Assembly (NCBI RefSeq): GCF_022808175.1
Contig: NZ_JALGBX010000010.1
Coordinates: 124,001 to 188,000, forward strand
Length of the DNA stretch: 64,000 bases
Origin: Streptomyces sp. AP-93
GTDB taxonomy: Bacteria > Actinomycetota > Actinomycetes > Streptomycetales > Streptomycetaceae
Direction of reading: 5' to 3'
Part shown: piece after piece, positions 31,767 through 40,717 of the stretch
How the letters are laid out: each line of letters begins with the position of its first letter
Numbering within the stretch: the first letter of the stretch is position 1
Made by a program: the position numbers and the translations under genes
The notes under the pieces: generated by a model
Database searches by the model: none
What the model was told of the DNA's origin: nothing
Seen by the model: only the letters and a program-made list of their open reading frames with translations

Positions 31767-33197
31767 ATGTCCGACAGCCAGCAGACCGATCCGGCGGCGG
31801 ATCCGGTCCCCGACCCCCTGCCCCGGTGGTGGAGCCGCCCCGCCGATCCCGTCGGCGCGTACGAGGCGTTCGTACCGCCCCCGCGGGCCGAGTCGCCCGC
31901 GGACGGGGGCCCGGTGACCGCTCCGGCCCCCGCCCCCGCCCCGGTCCCCCAGTGGTGGAGCCGGCCCGCGCAGCCCGTGGCCGCGCACGAGGGATCCGTA
32001 CCGCCCCCGCCGACCACGCCGGAGGCGGACGCGGCGCCGCGGTACGACCCGTGGGACGTGCGGCCGCTCCAGGCGGTGGACCACGGCCGGGCGGGCTCCC
32101 GCCGGCTCCGGCTGCGCCAGGGCATCGTCCTCGGTGTCGGGACCGCCCTCCTGGCCGGAGGCATCGGCGGCTACGCCGGGGTCCTCGCCGAGCGGCAGGC
32201 CGCCACCCGCCTCGAACTCCCGCAGGCGGCCCCGGCCGACCGCGGCCGGGCTCCCGACAGCGTCGCCGGGATCGCCGCCACCGCGCTGCCCGGTGTGGTC
32301 ACCCTGCACGTCAGCGGCGCGGAGAGCAGTTCGACCGGCACCGGCTTCGTCCTCGACGGGCAGGGCCACATCCTCACCAACCACCACGTGGTCAACGGGG
32401 CCCGGACCATAACGGTCACCTTCAGCACCGGCGAGAGCGTCCCCGCCGAGCTGGTCGGCGGCGACACCGGATACGACCTGGCCGTCGTCAAGGTCGACGG
32501 GGTACGGGGCCTGCGGCCGCTCGCGCTCGGCAACTCCGAGAACGTCGAGGTCGGCGACCCGGTGGTGGCCATCGGGGCCCCCTTCGACCTGTCCAACACC
32601 GTCACCGCCGGCATCATCAGCGCCACCGGCCGCCCCATCACCGCGGGCGGCGACAAGGGCGACGGCAGCGACGTCAGCTACGTCGACGCCCTCCAGACCG
32701 ACGCCCCCATCAACCCGGGCAACTCCGGCGGACCGCTCCTCGACGCCAAGGCCCAGGTCATCGGCATCAACAGCGCCATCCGCGGAGGCGACGGCAAGGA
32801 CAGCTCCGGACAGCAGCGCGGCAGCATCGGCCTCGGCTTCGCCATCCCGGTGAACCAGGGCAAGCGCGTCGCCGAGGAGCTGATCCGCACCGGCCGCGCC
32901 ACCCACCCCGTCATCGGCGTCACCCTGGACATGGACTACTCCGGCGACGGGGCCCGGGTGGGGGAGAAGGGCGAGAACGGGACGTCGGCCGTCACCGTGG
33001 GCGGGCCCGGAGCCCGCGCGGGCATCAGGCCGGGCGACGTGATCACCAAGGTCGACGGGGTACGGGTGCACGGCGGCGACGAGCTCGTGATCAAGATCCG
33101 CGCCCACCGGCCGGGCGACCGGCTCACCCTGACCGTGCTGCGCGAGGGCCGGGAGCGCACGCTGGAGGTGGTCCTCGGATCGGCGAACGGATCATGA
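31767..33197 (+). CDS. htrA: HtrA/DegP-type serine protease with PDZ domain
   Basis: 476 residues. A Pro-rich cytoplasmic part contains two copies of WWSRPA-PV ... SVPPP/FVPPP about 42 residues apart; one membrane helix follows (GIVLGVGTALLAGGIGGYAG), then a trypsin-like domain with triad His in TNHHVV (about 207), Asp in GYDLAVVKV and Ser in GNSGGPL, and a C-terminal PDZ domain (GARAGIRPGDVITKVDGVRV). Anchored outside the membrane, it degrades misfolded exported proteins and may cleave regulators. It sits in the sigE stress group. ATG 31767. Confidence 0.93.
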   Translation: MSDSQQTDPAADPVPDPLPRWWSRPADPVGAYEAFVPPPRAESPADGGPVTAPAPAPAPVPQWWSRPAQPVAAHEGSVPPPPTTPEADAAPRYDPWDVRPLQAVDHGRAGSRRLRLRQGIVLGVGTALLAGGIGGYAGVLAERQAATRLELPQAAPADRGRAPDSVAGIAATALPGVVTLHVSGAESSSTGTGFVLDGQGHILTNHHVVNGARTITVTFSTGESVPAELVGGDTGYDLAVVKVDGVRGLRPLALGNSENVEVGDPVVAIGAPFDLSNTVTAGIISATGRPITAGGDKGDGSDVSYVDALQTDAPINPGNSGGPLLDAKAQVIGINSAIRGGDGKDSSGQQRGSIGLGFAIPVNQGKRVAEELIRTGRATHPVIGVTLDMDYSGDGARVGEKGENGTSAVTVGGPGARAGIRPGDVITKVDGVRVHGGDELVIKIRAHRPGDRLTLTVLREGRERTLEVVLGSANGS

Positions 33198-33315
33198 CGG
33201 GCGGGTGAATGCCGAACCCGTCCCGTAGTCAGCCGGTCCTGGTGTATTGGCCTCGGGACCGGGCCGGGTACCGTGTGACAGGCCTGACGTGAAGAGAGCC
33301 GAGGAGCGGGGCAAG

Positions 33316-33765
33316 GTGTTCAACGACATAGGCGCACTCGAGCTGGTCACGATCGTGGTGCTCGCGATTCTCATCTTCGGCCCGGACAAGCTGCCCAAGG
33401 TCATCCAGGACGTCACGGGCGTCATCCGGAAGATCCGCGCGTTCTCCGACAGCGCGAAGCAGGACATCCGCTCCGAGCTCGGCCCGGAATTCAAGGACTT
33501 CGAGTTCGAGGACCTGAACCCGAAGAACTTCATCCGCAAGCAGCTGACCGAGAACGAGGACCTCAAGGAGATCCGGAGCAGCTTCGATCTCCGCAAGGAG
33601 CTGACCGACGTCACCGACGCGGTCAACGGCAAGGAATCCGACGCGGCCGAGGCCGCCGCCGGCGCCCTCCCCGCCGCCGCGCCGGGCACCGGCCCGGACA
33701 TGGTCAAGAAGCCCGCGCCCCCGGCGCAGGAGCAGCGCTCCCGCTACGACGCCGACGCGACCTGA
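33316..33765 (+). CDS. tatB: Sec-independent protein translocase TatB
   Basis: 149 residues. GTG 33316, set by GAGGAG 9 bases upstream, gives the typical start FNDIGALELVTIVVLAILIFGPDKLPKVI: one membrane helix, a hinge, then an amphipathic helix and a charged Ala/Pro-rich tail. With TatA and TatC it recognises twin-arginine signal peptides of folded exported proteins. Location after htrA matches mycobacteria. Confidence 0.93.
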   Translation: MFNDIGALELVTIVVLAILIFGPDKLPKVIQDVTGVIRKIRAFSDSAKQDIRSELGPEFKDFEFEDLNPKNFIRKQLTENEDLKEIRSSFDLRKELTDVTDAVNGKESDAAEAAAGALPAAAPGTGPDMVKKPAPPAQEQRSRYDADAT

Positions 33766-33898
33766 CGCCACCGGGGACCACGCGCGAGCCCGCCTGCCCG
33801 GCGAACCGCGGTCGGATGGCTATCCTCCTTGAGTCCGGATCCAGGACGCCCGAGGGGGGTGGGCCGTTCCGGAGCCCACGGAACGAGAGGCCGCATCG

Positions 33899-34603
33899 AT
33901 GGAGACGACGAGCAGTAGCCGGGTAGGCACGCAGCCTGCCGAGGCTCAGACGCCCGCACCCCAGGACCCTCCGCAGTCCCTGGACGCGGCCGCCCCGCCC
34001 GTCCCTGCCGCCCGCCGGGCGGCCGAGGGGTACCTGCGGGCCGACTTCCCCTGGTACGGGCTGGACGGGGCCTTCACCGGCCCCCGCTGGCTGATGCAGG
34101 TCGCCGCCGGCGCCGACGGCAGCGTGGAGCACGGCTCGACCGGTCACGGGGACGAGCCGTCCGCCCGCGGCGAGATCGCCACCGGGGAGAAGGAGCGCTT
34201 CGCGGTGGTCGTCACCGTGGCCAGCAACCCGCTGCGCCGCACCGCCGACGGCACCGGCGTCCTGGAGGCCACCTCGGTCTCCTCGGCGGCCTGGCTGGCC
34301 GGCTCGGGGCTGCTGGCCTACAGCTGGCCGGGGCAGATGGACCACAGCCTGCGCGACGACTGGCTCGACCAGCAGACCGAGGCCGCGTGGGAACTCGCGG
34401 ACGACCTCGCGGGGCCGGACTGGTCGACGCTGTCGCTGCCGGTGGACGGGGAGCCGACGCCGTTCCACTACCGCGAGTCGGAGTTCGGGTGGGTCCTGGC
34501 GGGTTCCACCGGGAGCGGGGTGCACTTGGGTGCGTACGGCCGCGGGATGAGCGCGTACGGGCTCGGCTTCTCGGTGATCGGGGACCTGGCGGCGTACGAG
34601 TAG
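33899..34603 (+). CDS. Conserved hypothetical protein
   Basis: 234 residues from ATG 33899. After a Pro/Ala-rich 40-residue leader there is a soluble alpha/beta domain rich in aromatic residues (YLRADFPWYGLDGAFTGPRWLMQ ... TPFHYRESEFGWVLAG). No signal peptide, membrane helix or motif I recognise. It is monocistronic and ends at the 60-bp palindrome shared with mrp. Confidence 0.78.
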   Translation: METTSSSRVGTQPAEAQTPAPQDPPQSLDAAAPPVPAARRAAEGYLRADFPWYGLDGAFTGPRWLMQVAAGADGSVEHGSTGHGDEPSARGEIATGEKERFAVVVTVASNPLRRTADGTGVLEATSVSSAAWLAGSGLLAYSWPGQMDHSLRDDWLDQQTEAAWELADDLAGPDWSTLSLPVDGEPTPFHYRESEFGWVLAGSTGSGVHLGAYGRGMSAYGLGFSVIGDLAAYE

Positions 34604-34624
34604 GACGCACGAAGTGCGCGCAGG

Positions 34625-34684
34625 ACGCGCAAAAAGGGGGGCCCGGCGATGGAATTCCATCGCCGGGCCCCCCTTTTTGCGCGT
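34625..34684. terminator. 60-bp perfect palindrome, bidirectional terminator
   Basis: Bases 34625-34684 are an exact palindrome: 30-base arms meeting at GAATTC with no spacer. Each arm ends its GC stem with five T (or A), so it is an intrinsic terminator in both directions for the convergent genes at 33899 and 34702. Confidence 0.92.
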
Positions 34685-34701
34685 GTCAGATACTTCGCGC
34701 G

Positions 34702-35871
34702 TCAGAACTTGTTGCGCGGGGTGATGCCCAGGGACATGCCCGCCAGGCCGCGGGCGCGGCCGCCGAGCTTGCCCGCGATGGCGCGCAGGGCCGCGCCGGC
34801 GGGGGAGTCGGGGTCGGACAGGACGACCGGGGTGCCGTCGTCGCCGCCCTCGCGCAGGCGGACGTCGATCGGGATCGAGCCCAGCACCGGCACCGCCGCG
34901 CCGACCGTCTTGGTCAGGCCGTCGGCGACCCTCTGGCCACCGCCCGAGCCGAACACGTCGACCATCTCGTCGCAGTGCGGGCACGGCAGCCCGGACATGT
35001 TCTCGACGACGCCGACGATCTTCTGGTGGGTCTGCACGGCGATCGAGCCGGCCCGCTCCGCGACCTCGGCCGCCGCCTGCTGCGGGGTGGTCACGACGAG
35101 GATCTCGGCGTTCGGCACGAGCTGGGCCACGGAGATCGCGATGTCGCCCGTACCCGGCGGCAGGTCGAGCAGCAGGACGTCCAGGTCGCCCCAGAACACG
35201 TCGGCCAGGAACTGCTGGAGGGCCCGGTGCAGCATCGGACCGCGCCACACCACGGGCGCGTTGCCCGGGGTGAACATGCCGATGGAGATGACCTTCACGC
35301 CGTGCGCCGACGGCGGCATGATCATGTTCTCGACCTGGGTGGGGCGGCCCTCCACGCCGAGCATGCGCGGCACGCTGTGGCCGTAGATGTCGGCGTCGAC
35401 GACGCCGACCTTCAGGCCGTCGGCCGCCATCGCCGCCGCCAGGTTCACGGTGACCGAGGACTTGCCGACGCCGCCCTTGCCGGAGGCGACCGCGTAGACG
35501 CGGGTCAGCGAGCCGGGCTGGGCGAAGGGGACCTCGCGCTCGGCGGTGCCGCCGCGCAGGGTCGCCGCGAGGTCCTTGCGCTGCTCGTCGCTCATCACGT
35601 CCAGCGTGACGGCGACAGAGGTGACGCCGGGGACCCGCTGCACGGCCTCGGTGACCAGGTTGGTGATGGTCTCGCGCATCGGACAGCCCGACACGGTCAG
35701 GTACACGGTGACGGCGACCTCGCCGCCGTCACCGATCTCCACCGATTTGACCATGCCGAGCTCGGTGATCGGCCGGTGGATCTCGGGGTCGTTCACCGTC
35801 GCCAGCGCGTCCAGGATCGCGTCCTGCTCGGGCACGGCGGCGGCGTCGGCGGAGCTTGTCTCGGTAGCCAT
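34702..35871 (-). CDS. mrp: Mrp/Nbp35-family iron-sulfur carrier ATPase
   Basis: 389 residues. An N-terminal MIP18-type domain (LATVNDPEIHRPITELGMVK) precedes a P-loop ATPase with the deviant Walker A GKGGVGKSS, DADIYGHS and LLDLPPGTGD; the C-x2-C of LPCPHCDEM bridges an iron-sulfur cluster in dimers. It loads clusters onto apoproteins. A TACCAT box six bases before ATG 35871 indicates a leaderless message. Neighbourhood with tatB matches Rv1229c. Confidence 0.93.
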   Translation of the reverse strand: MATETSSADAAAVPEQDAILDALATVNDPEIHRPITELGMVKSVEIGDGGEVAVTVYLTVSGCPMRETITNLVTEAVQRVPGVTSVAVTLDVMSDEQRKDLAATLRGGTAEREVPFAQPGSLTRVYAVASGKGGVGKSSVTVNLAAAMAADGLKVGVVDADIYGHSVPRMLGVEGRPTQVENMIMPPSAHGVKVISIGMFTPGNAPVVWRGPMLHRALQQFLADVFWGDLDVLLLDLPPGTGDIAISVAQLVPNAEILVVTTPQQAAAEVAERAGSIAVQTHQKIVGVVENMSGLPCPHCDEMVDVFGSGGGQRVADGLTKTVGAAVPVLGSIPIDVRLREGGDDGTPVVLSDPDSPAGAALRAIAGKLGGRARGLAGMSLGITPRNKF

Positions 35872-35877
35872 GCCCCG

Positions 35878-35883
35878 ATGGTA
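35878..35883 (-). promoter_or_regulatory. Leaderless-type -10 box of mrp
   Basis: TACCAT on the minus strand, exactly six bases before the ATG at 35871; no Shine-Dalgarno site is present. Confidence 0.5.
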
Positions 35884-35913
35884 CGGCGCGGTGGCGGGCC
35901 TCAGGAAAGCCCG

Positions 35914-36627
35914 CTAGCGGTCACCTTCGTCACTCTCGAGCGGGAATAGCCGCCGTTCGTCCATCTCCTTGATCAGATCCTGGAACTCGGACCGGATCCA
36001 GTCGCGCGTGGCGACCTCTCCCAGACCCATCCGCAGGGCCGCGATCTCCCGGGTCAGATACTCGGTGTCGGCCAGCGAGCGTTCGTTCTGCTTGCGGTCC
36101 TGCTCCAGGTTGACCCGGTCCCGGTCGTCCTGGCGGTTCTGCGCCAGCAGGATCAGCGGAGCCGCGTAGGAGGCCTGGAGCGACAGCATCAGGGTCAGGA
36201 AGATGAAGGGGTACTCGTCCCAGCGCAGGTCGGCCGGGGCGAAGATGTTCCACAGCACCCAGATGATGATGACGACGGTCATCCAGACGATGAACCGGCC
36301 CGTCCCGAGGAACCGCGCGACCCGCTCCGAGAGCCGCCCGAAGGCCTCCGGGTCGTATTCGGGCAGCAGCCGCCGGCGGGCCGGGCGCGGCAGGTCGAGC
36401 CGCGCGCGCGAGCGCGTCAGCGCGCTCGCCCCGCTCGACTGACTGGCCTTCGCCCGCTCGCCGCGCTCGAAAGAGGAACGTTCCGCCCGCTCCGCGGCCG
36501 CTTCCGCGAGCCCGTACTCGCGCGCCTGGGCCCGCGCGCGCTCGCGCCGCTCCCGGCTCTGCTCCCGGCGCCGCTCGCGCCGCGGCTCCCGGTCCGGCTG
36601 CTCGCCGCGCCCCCGCTCAGTTCCCAC
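35914..36627 (-). CDS. DUF1003 membrane protein
   Basis: 237 residues from GTG 36627, which follows GGAAGGGG and overlaps the upstream stop by 11 bases. An Arg/Glu-rich, probably disordered N-terminus is followed by the DUF1003 core: a membrane helix (FIVWMTVVIIIWVLWNIF), WDEYPFIFLTLMLSLQASYAAPLILLAQNRQ with a second helix, and a coiled-coil tail. Cotranscribed with the MgtE-N protein. Role unknown; association with metal-ion genes is from context. Confidence 0.87.
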   Translation of the reverse strand: MGTERGRGEQPDREPRRERRREQSRERRERARAQAREYGLAEAAAERAERSSFERGERAKASQSSGASALTRSRARLDLPRPARRRLLPEYDPEAFGRLSERVARFLGTGRFIVWMTVVIIIWVLWNIFAPADLRWDEYPFIFLTLMLSLQASYAAPLILLAQNRQDDRDRVNLEQDRKQNERSLADTEYLTREIAALRMGLGEVATRDWIRSEFQDLIKEMDERRLFPLESDEGDR

Positions 36628-37924
36628 GTAGGGCCCCTTCCGCACGCTCGGAATCCTCGGGACCCCCGGAACCCTCCGCATGGAAGTCCGTCTCCCGCCA
36701 GTCGTCCGGCAGCAGGTGGTCCAGTACGTCGTCGACGGTGACCGCGCCCAGCAGCGAGCCGCTCTCGTCGACGACCGGGACCGCGACCATGTTGTACGCG
36801 GCCAGGTAGCTGGTCACCACCGGCAGCGAGGCGTCCGGCCGCAGCGGCGCCAGCCCGGTGTCCACGATCGAGCTGACCAGGGTGAACGGCGGATCGCGCA
36901 GCAGCCGCTGGAAGTGCACCGTGCCCAGGTACTTGCCCGTCGGCGTCTCGTCCGGCGGCCGGCACACGTACACCTGCGCCGCCAGCGCCGGCGACAGGTC
37001 CGACTGCCGTACGCGGGCCAGCGCGTCGGCGACCGTCGCGTCGGGCCGCAGCACGATCGGCTCCGTGGTCATCAGACCGCCCGCGGTGTTCTCCTCGTAC
37101 GACAGCAGGCGCCGCACGTCGGCGGCGTCGTCCGGCCGCATCAGCGTCAGCAGCCGCTCCTTGTCGTCCTCCGGCAGCTCCGAGAGCAGGTCGGCCGCGT
37201 CGTCCGGGTCCATCGCCTCCAGGACGTCGGCCGCGCGCTCCTCCTTCAGCTTCCCGAGGATCTCCACCTGCTCGTCCTCGGGCAGCTCCTCCATGACGTC
37301 CGCGAGCCGGTCGTCGTCCAGCGCGCTCGCCACCTCGGCGCGCCGCTTCGGCGTCAGGTGGTGCAGGACGTTCGCCACGTCCGCGGGGCGCATCTGCTCG
37401 AAGGTGGCGACCAGGTTCTCGGCGCCCTGTCCGTGCTCCTCCAGCGAGAAGCCCGTCACCGCCGACCACTCCACGGTCAGGGTCTCGCCGCGCCGCCGCA
37501 GCGCACCCGACTTGCCCTTCCGTACGAAGATCCGGTCGATCTCCCAGTCGCGGCGGGCCGGCAGCTGCTGGATGGCCACGTCCAGGACGGTGACCTCCTC
37601 GTCGCCCGCGACCAGGCGCACCCGCCGGTCCAGCAGTTCGCCGAGGATCAGCCGCTCGGTGGGGCGCTGCTCGAAGCGCCGCATGTTGACCACACCGGTG
37701 GTGATCACCTGGCCCGACTCGACGCCCGTCACCCGGGTCATGGGCAGGAAGATCCGCCGCCGGCTGACCACCTCGACGACCAGTCCGAGCAGCCGGGGCG
37801 GCCGGCCGCCGACGCGGAGCATCGCGACGAGGTCGCGTACCCGGCCCACCTGGTCGCCGTTGGGGTCGAAGACGGGCACACCCGACAGATGCGAGACGAA
37901 GATCCGTGGGGCGCCTGCCGCCAT
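36617..37924 (-). CDS. MgtE N-domain and CBS protein lacking the transport domain
   Basis: 435 residues from ATG 37924, chosen for AGGAGG 7 bases upstream; ATG 37951 is the alternative. Domains in order: PRC-barrel-like repeats (VPVFDPNGDQVGRVRDLVAM), the MgtE intracellular N-domain of helical repeats (MRPADVANVLHHLTPKRRAEV ... LPEDEQVEILGKL), and a CBS pair (TTEPIVLRPDATVADALARV; VVDESGSLLGAVTVDDVL). No membrane segment is present, so it is not a Mg2+ channel itself but may sense Mg2+ or regulate a partner. corA lies 1.7 kb away. Confidence 0.87.
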   Translation of the reverse strand: MAAGAPRIFVSHLSGVPVFDPNGDQVGRVRDLVAMLRVGGRPPRLLGLVVEVVSRRRIFLPMTRVTGVESGQVITTGVVNMRRFEQRPTERLILGELLDRRVRLVAGDEEVTVLDVAIQQLPARRDWEIDRIFVRKGKSGALRRRGETLTVEWSAVTGFSLEEHGQGAENLVATFEQMRPADVANVLHHLTPKRRAEVASALDDDRLADVMEELPEDEQVEILGKLKEERAADVLEAMDPDDAADLLSELPEDDKERLLTLMRPDDAADVRRLLSYEENTAGGLMTTEPIVLRPDATVADALARVRQSDLSPALAAQVYVCRPPDETPTGKYLGTVHFQRLLRDPPFTLVSSIVDTGLAPLRPDASLPVVTSYLAAYNMVAVPVVDESGSLLGAVTVDDVLDHLLPDDWRETDFHAEGSGGPEDSERAEGALRGN

Positions 37925-38180
37925 CCGAGCGCCTCCTACGAGCTGCGTCATCCGTCGATCACCGGTACTGCCGCCCTCAGGTTAGCCCGTACCGCACACA
38001 ACCTCCTGGTGGGGCCGTCCGCCCGGGCATCCCCCCGGTACCGGCGCGGTGCCCCCGCGGTGCCCCTACGGCCTCCGTACGCGCGTCCCCACGAGCTGCG
38101 CACGGGCGCCGCGCGGAGGCCCTCGTACGGGCGGGTACGCTGCCAGCTGCTCGCCGACGCAACGAGAGGGGCACCTGCCC

Positions 38181-38975
38181 GTGACCGCCTACTTCCCCGC
38201 CCTGCGGCTGCGCCGGGCCGCCTTCGTCAGTGCCCTCTGCGCGGGCCTGGCCGTCGTCGGAACGGGGTGCGGGGCGGACCCCGACGAGGGGACGAACGGG
38301 GTCGGCAAACTGTCCGCCGACCAGATCGAGGACAAGGCGAAGACGGCCGTCACCGGGGCCCAGTCGGTCCACCTCTCCGGCACGCTGGTCAGCGGCGGCA
38401 AGTCCTTCACCCTGGACATGCGGCTCGGCGCGGACGGCGGCTCCGGCGAGGTGAAGTCCCAGGACGACACCACCTTCCAGCTGCTGCGGGTCGGGGAGCA
38501 GCTCTACCTCAAGGCGGGCGCCGCGTTCTGGGGCCAGTCCGAGGCGGCCGGCAAGCTCGGCGACAAGTTCGTCAAGGTGCCCGAGGGCGACCCCTCGTAC
38601 AAGCAGTTCCGCGGGTTCACCGACATGCAGGTCATGCTCGACGGGCTGCTCGGGCTCGACGGGAAGCTCACCAAGGGCGAGGACTACACCAAGGTCGGGC
38701 TCACCCGGGCCGTCCAGGTCTCGGCGGACAAGGGCAAGGGCGGCAAACTCTCGGTCTCCCTGGAGGGCACCCCCTACCCGCTCCTCATGGAACGCGCGGG
38801 CGGCGCCGGCCGGGTGACCCTCGCGGAATGGGGCGCGCCGGTCGAGCTGACCGCGCCCGCGCCGGACCAGACGGTGGACTACGGTTCCGAGCTGCCCACG
38901 ACCAAGGAGCAGGAGGGCGGCTCCGGCCAGGGCGCCCCCCAGGGCTCCGGCCAGGGCGCCAACCCGCAGGGCTAG
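38181..38975 (+). CDS. Secreted lipoprotein, LppX/LprG-like fold possible
   Basis: 264 residues from GTG 38181, with GAGAGGGG 9 bases upstream. Lipobox AVVGTGC gives lipidation near Cys32. The mature part (KTAVTGAQSVHLSGTLVSGGKSFTLDMRLG ... GEQLYLKAG) has the pattern of actinobacterial lipoproteins of the LppX_LprAFG type, which bind lipids. Gly/Gln-rich tail. Function inferred weakly. Confidence 0.82.
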   Translation: MTAYFPALRLRRAAFVSALCAGLAVVGTGCGADPDEGTNGVGKLSADQIEDKAKTAVTGAQSVHLSGTLVSGGKSFTLDMRLGADGGSGEVKSQDDTTFQLLRVGEQLYLKAGAAFWGQSEAAGKLGDKFVKVPEGDPSYKQFRGFTDMQVMLDGLLGLDGKLTKGEDYTKVGLTRAVQVSADKGKGGKLSVSLEGTPYPLLMERAGGAGRVTLAEWGAPVELTAPAPDQTVDYGSELPTTKEQEGGSGQGAPQGSGQGANPQG

Positions 38976-39045
38976 GCGGTCCAGGCGGTCCAGGCGGTCC
39001 GGGCAGTCCAGGTCGTCCGGGCCTTCCGGGCCGTCCCGCCGCGGC

Positions 39046-39561
39046 TCAGCGGGCCGCCTTCTTCTTCCGCTTCAGCAGCAGCTTGGGCAGCCCGGCCGGG
39101 ATGGGCCGCCGGGTCGTCGCCGGGGAGCCCAGCGGAGCCGCCGCGAGCGAACCCCCGGGGAGGGCGGCCCGGACCGACTCCGGCTCCAGGCGCAGCAGCC
39201 GGCACTCCCGCGCCCAGCGTTCGGTCATCTCGGCGGAGTCGGGCGCGTTCAGCCGCTTGCCCTTGAGCTCGGCCACCGCGGCCTCCCACGGCTCGCTGCC
39301 GGGCACGAGCTCCCGTACGGTCGCCGTCCACGCGACGAGCCGGCCGCCCTTGTCCTTGCTGCGCACGGTCACCTCGGCCGCCGCCCCGTCCGCGAGCCCC
39401 GGGAACGGCTGCTCCCCGGGCCCGTCGCCGAGCACGTGCGCCGCGCCGTCCACCCAGGCGTGCCACAGGCCGCGGTCGGCCCCGGAGCCGCGGACCCAGA
39501 TGAGGCCGGACTTCTTGGTGGCCTCCTCGACGAGGGCCAGATCGAGCGCGCTGAGAGTCAT
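39046..39561 (-). CDS. Conserved hypothetical protein
   Basis: 171 residues. ATG 39561 is chosen because TACCCT (39568-39573) lies exactly six bases upstream, a leaderless arrangement. The start MTLSALDLALVEEATKKSGLI leads into a small domain (LWHAWVDGAAHVLG ... GRLVAWTATVREL) somewhat like flavin-linked split-barrel proteins, then a basic Lys-rich tail (LLLKRKKKAAR). No confident family. Confidence 0.75.
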   Translation of the reverse strand: MTLSALDLALVEEATKKSGLIWVRGSGADRGLWHAWVDGAAHVLGDGPGEQPFPGLADGAAAEVTVRSKDKGGRLVAWTATVRELVPGSEPWEAAVAELKGKRLNAPDSAEMTERWARECRLLRLEPESVRAALPGGSLAAAPLGSPATTRRPIPAGLPKLLLKRKKKAAR

Positions 39562-39567
39562 GCGCAC

Positions 39568-39573
39568 AGGGTA
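39568..39573 (-). promoter_or_regulatory. Leaderless-type -10 box
   Basis: TACCCT on the minus strand six bases before ATG 39561. It lies in the 31-base gap after corA, so this gene can be read separately from corA. Confidence 0.5.
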
Positions 39574-39592
39574 GCCAGCGGCCCCCGCACCC

Positions 39593-40717
39593 TCACAGCC
39601 AGCCGTTGCGGCGCAGGGCCCGGTGGATGGTGAAACAGGTCCCGGCGATGGCGGCCATCACCATCGGATAGCCGTAGCGCCACTGGAGCTCCGGCATGTG
39701 CTCGAAGTTCATCCCGTAGACCCCGCAGATCATGGTGGGCACGGCGATGATCGCCGCCCAGGAGGTGATCTTGCGCATGTCCTCGTTCTGCGCGACGGTC
39801 GCCTGTGCCAGGTTCGCCTGGAGGATGGAGTTCAGCAGCTCGTCGAAGCCGACGACCTGCTCGTGCACGCGGGCCAGGTGGTCGGCGACGTCGCGGAAGT
39901 ACTTCTGGATGTCGGGCTCCACCAGCCGCATCGGGCGCTCGCTGAGCAGCTCCATGGGACGCAGCAGCGGGGAGACGGCCCGCTTGAACTCCAGCACCTC
40001 GCGCTTGAGCTGGTAGATGCGGCCCGCGTCGCCGCCGCGCGCGGCGCCCTTGGCGGGGGCGGCGAAGACCTCGCTCTCCACCTCGTCGATGTCGTCCTGC
40101 ACGGCCGCGGCGACGGCGATGTACCCGTCGACCACGTGGTCGGCGAGGGCGTGCAGGACGGCGGACGGCCCCTTGGCGAGGAGCGCCGGGTCGTCCTGGA
40201 GGCGGTGGCGCAGGCCCTTGAGGGAGCCGTGGCCGCCGTGCCGGACGGTGATGACGAAGTCGGGGCCGGTGAAGCACATCACCTCGCCGGTCTCCACCAC
40301 CTCGCTGGTGGCGGTGAGTTCGGCGTGCTCGACGTAGTGGATCGTCTTGAAGACGGTGAATAGGGTGTCGTCGTAGCGCTCCAGCTTCGGCCGCTGGTGC
40401 GCGTGCACCGCGTCCTCCACGGCGAGCGGGTGCAGCCCGAACACGGCGGCGATCCCCGCGAACTCGGCCTCCGTCGGCTCGTGCAGGCCGATCCAGGCGA
40501 AACCGCCGTCCGCGCGGACCTCGCGCAGCGCCTCACGGGGCGTCAGACAGGAGACCCCCTGCGCGCGCACGTCGCGCCGCCCGTCGCGGTAGACGGCGCA
40601 GTCCACCACCGCGCTGTCCGCGGACGGGTCGCGGGTGGTGTCGTAGCCCGGCTGTGCCGGGGTGGACCTGCGCAGCGCGGGGCGGACGGCGGCACGGAGG
40701 TAGGGCAGCATCGACAT
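39593..40717 (-). CDS. corA: CorA-type Mg2+/divalent cation channel
   Basis: 374 residues from ATG 40717 with GAAGGAG at spacing 7 (ATG 40711 also possible). A long cytoplasmic alpha/beta and stalk-helix part is followed by two membrane helices; the first ends in the signature YGMNFEHMPEL, the selectivity loop of CorA channels. The last residues are basic (HRALRRNGWL). The ~330-base leader upstream may be regulatory. Confidence 0.94.
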   Translation of the reverse strand: MSMLPYLRAAVRPALRRSTPAQPGYDTTRDPSADSAVVDCAVYRDGRRDVRAQGVSCLTPREALREVRADGGFAWIGLHEPTEAEFAGIAAVFGLHPLAVEDAVHAHQRPKLERYDDTLFTVFKTIHYVEHAELTATSEVVETGEVMCFTGPDFVITVRHGGHGSLKGLRHRLQDDPALLAKGPSAVLHALADHVVDGYIAVAAAVQDDIDEVESEVFAAPAKGAARGGDAGRIYQLKREVLEFKRAVSPLLRPMELLSERPMRLVEPDIQKYFRDVADHLARVHEQVVGFDELLNSILQANLAQATVAQNEDMRKITSWAAIIAVPTMICGVYGMNFEHMPELQWRYGYPMVMAAIAGTCFTIHRALRRNGWL

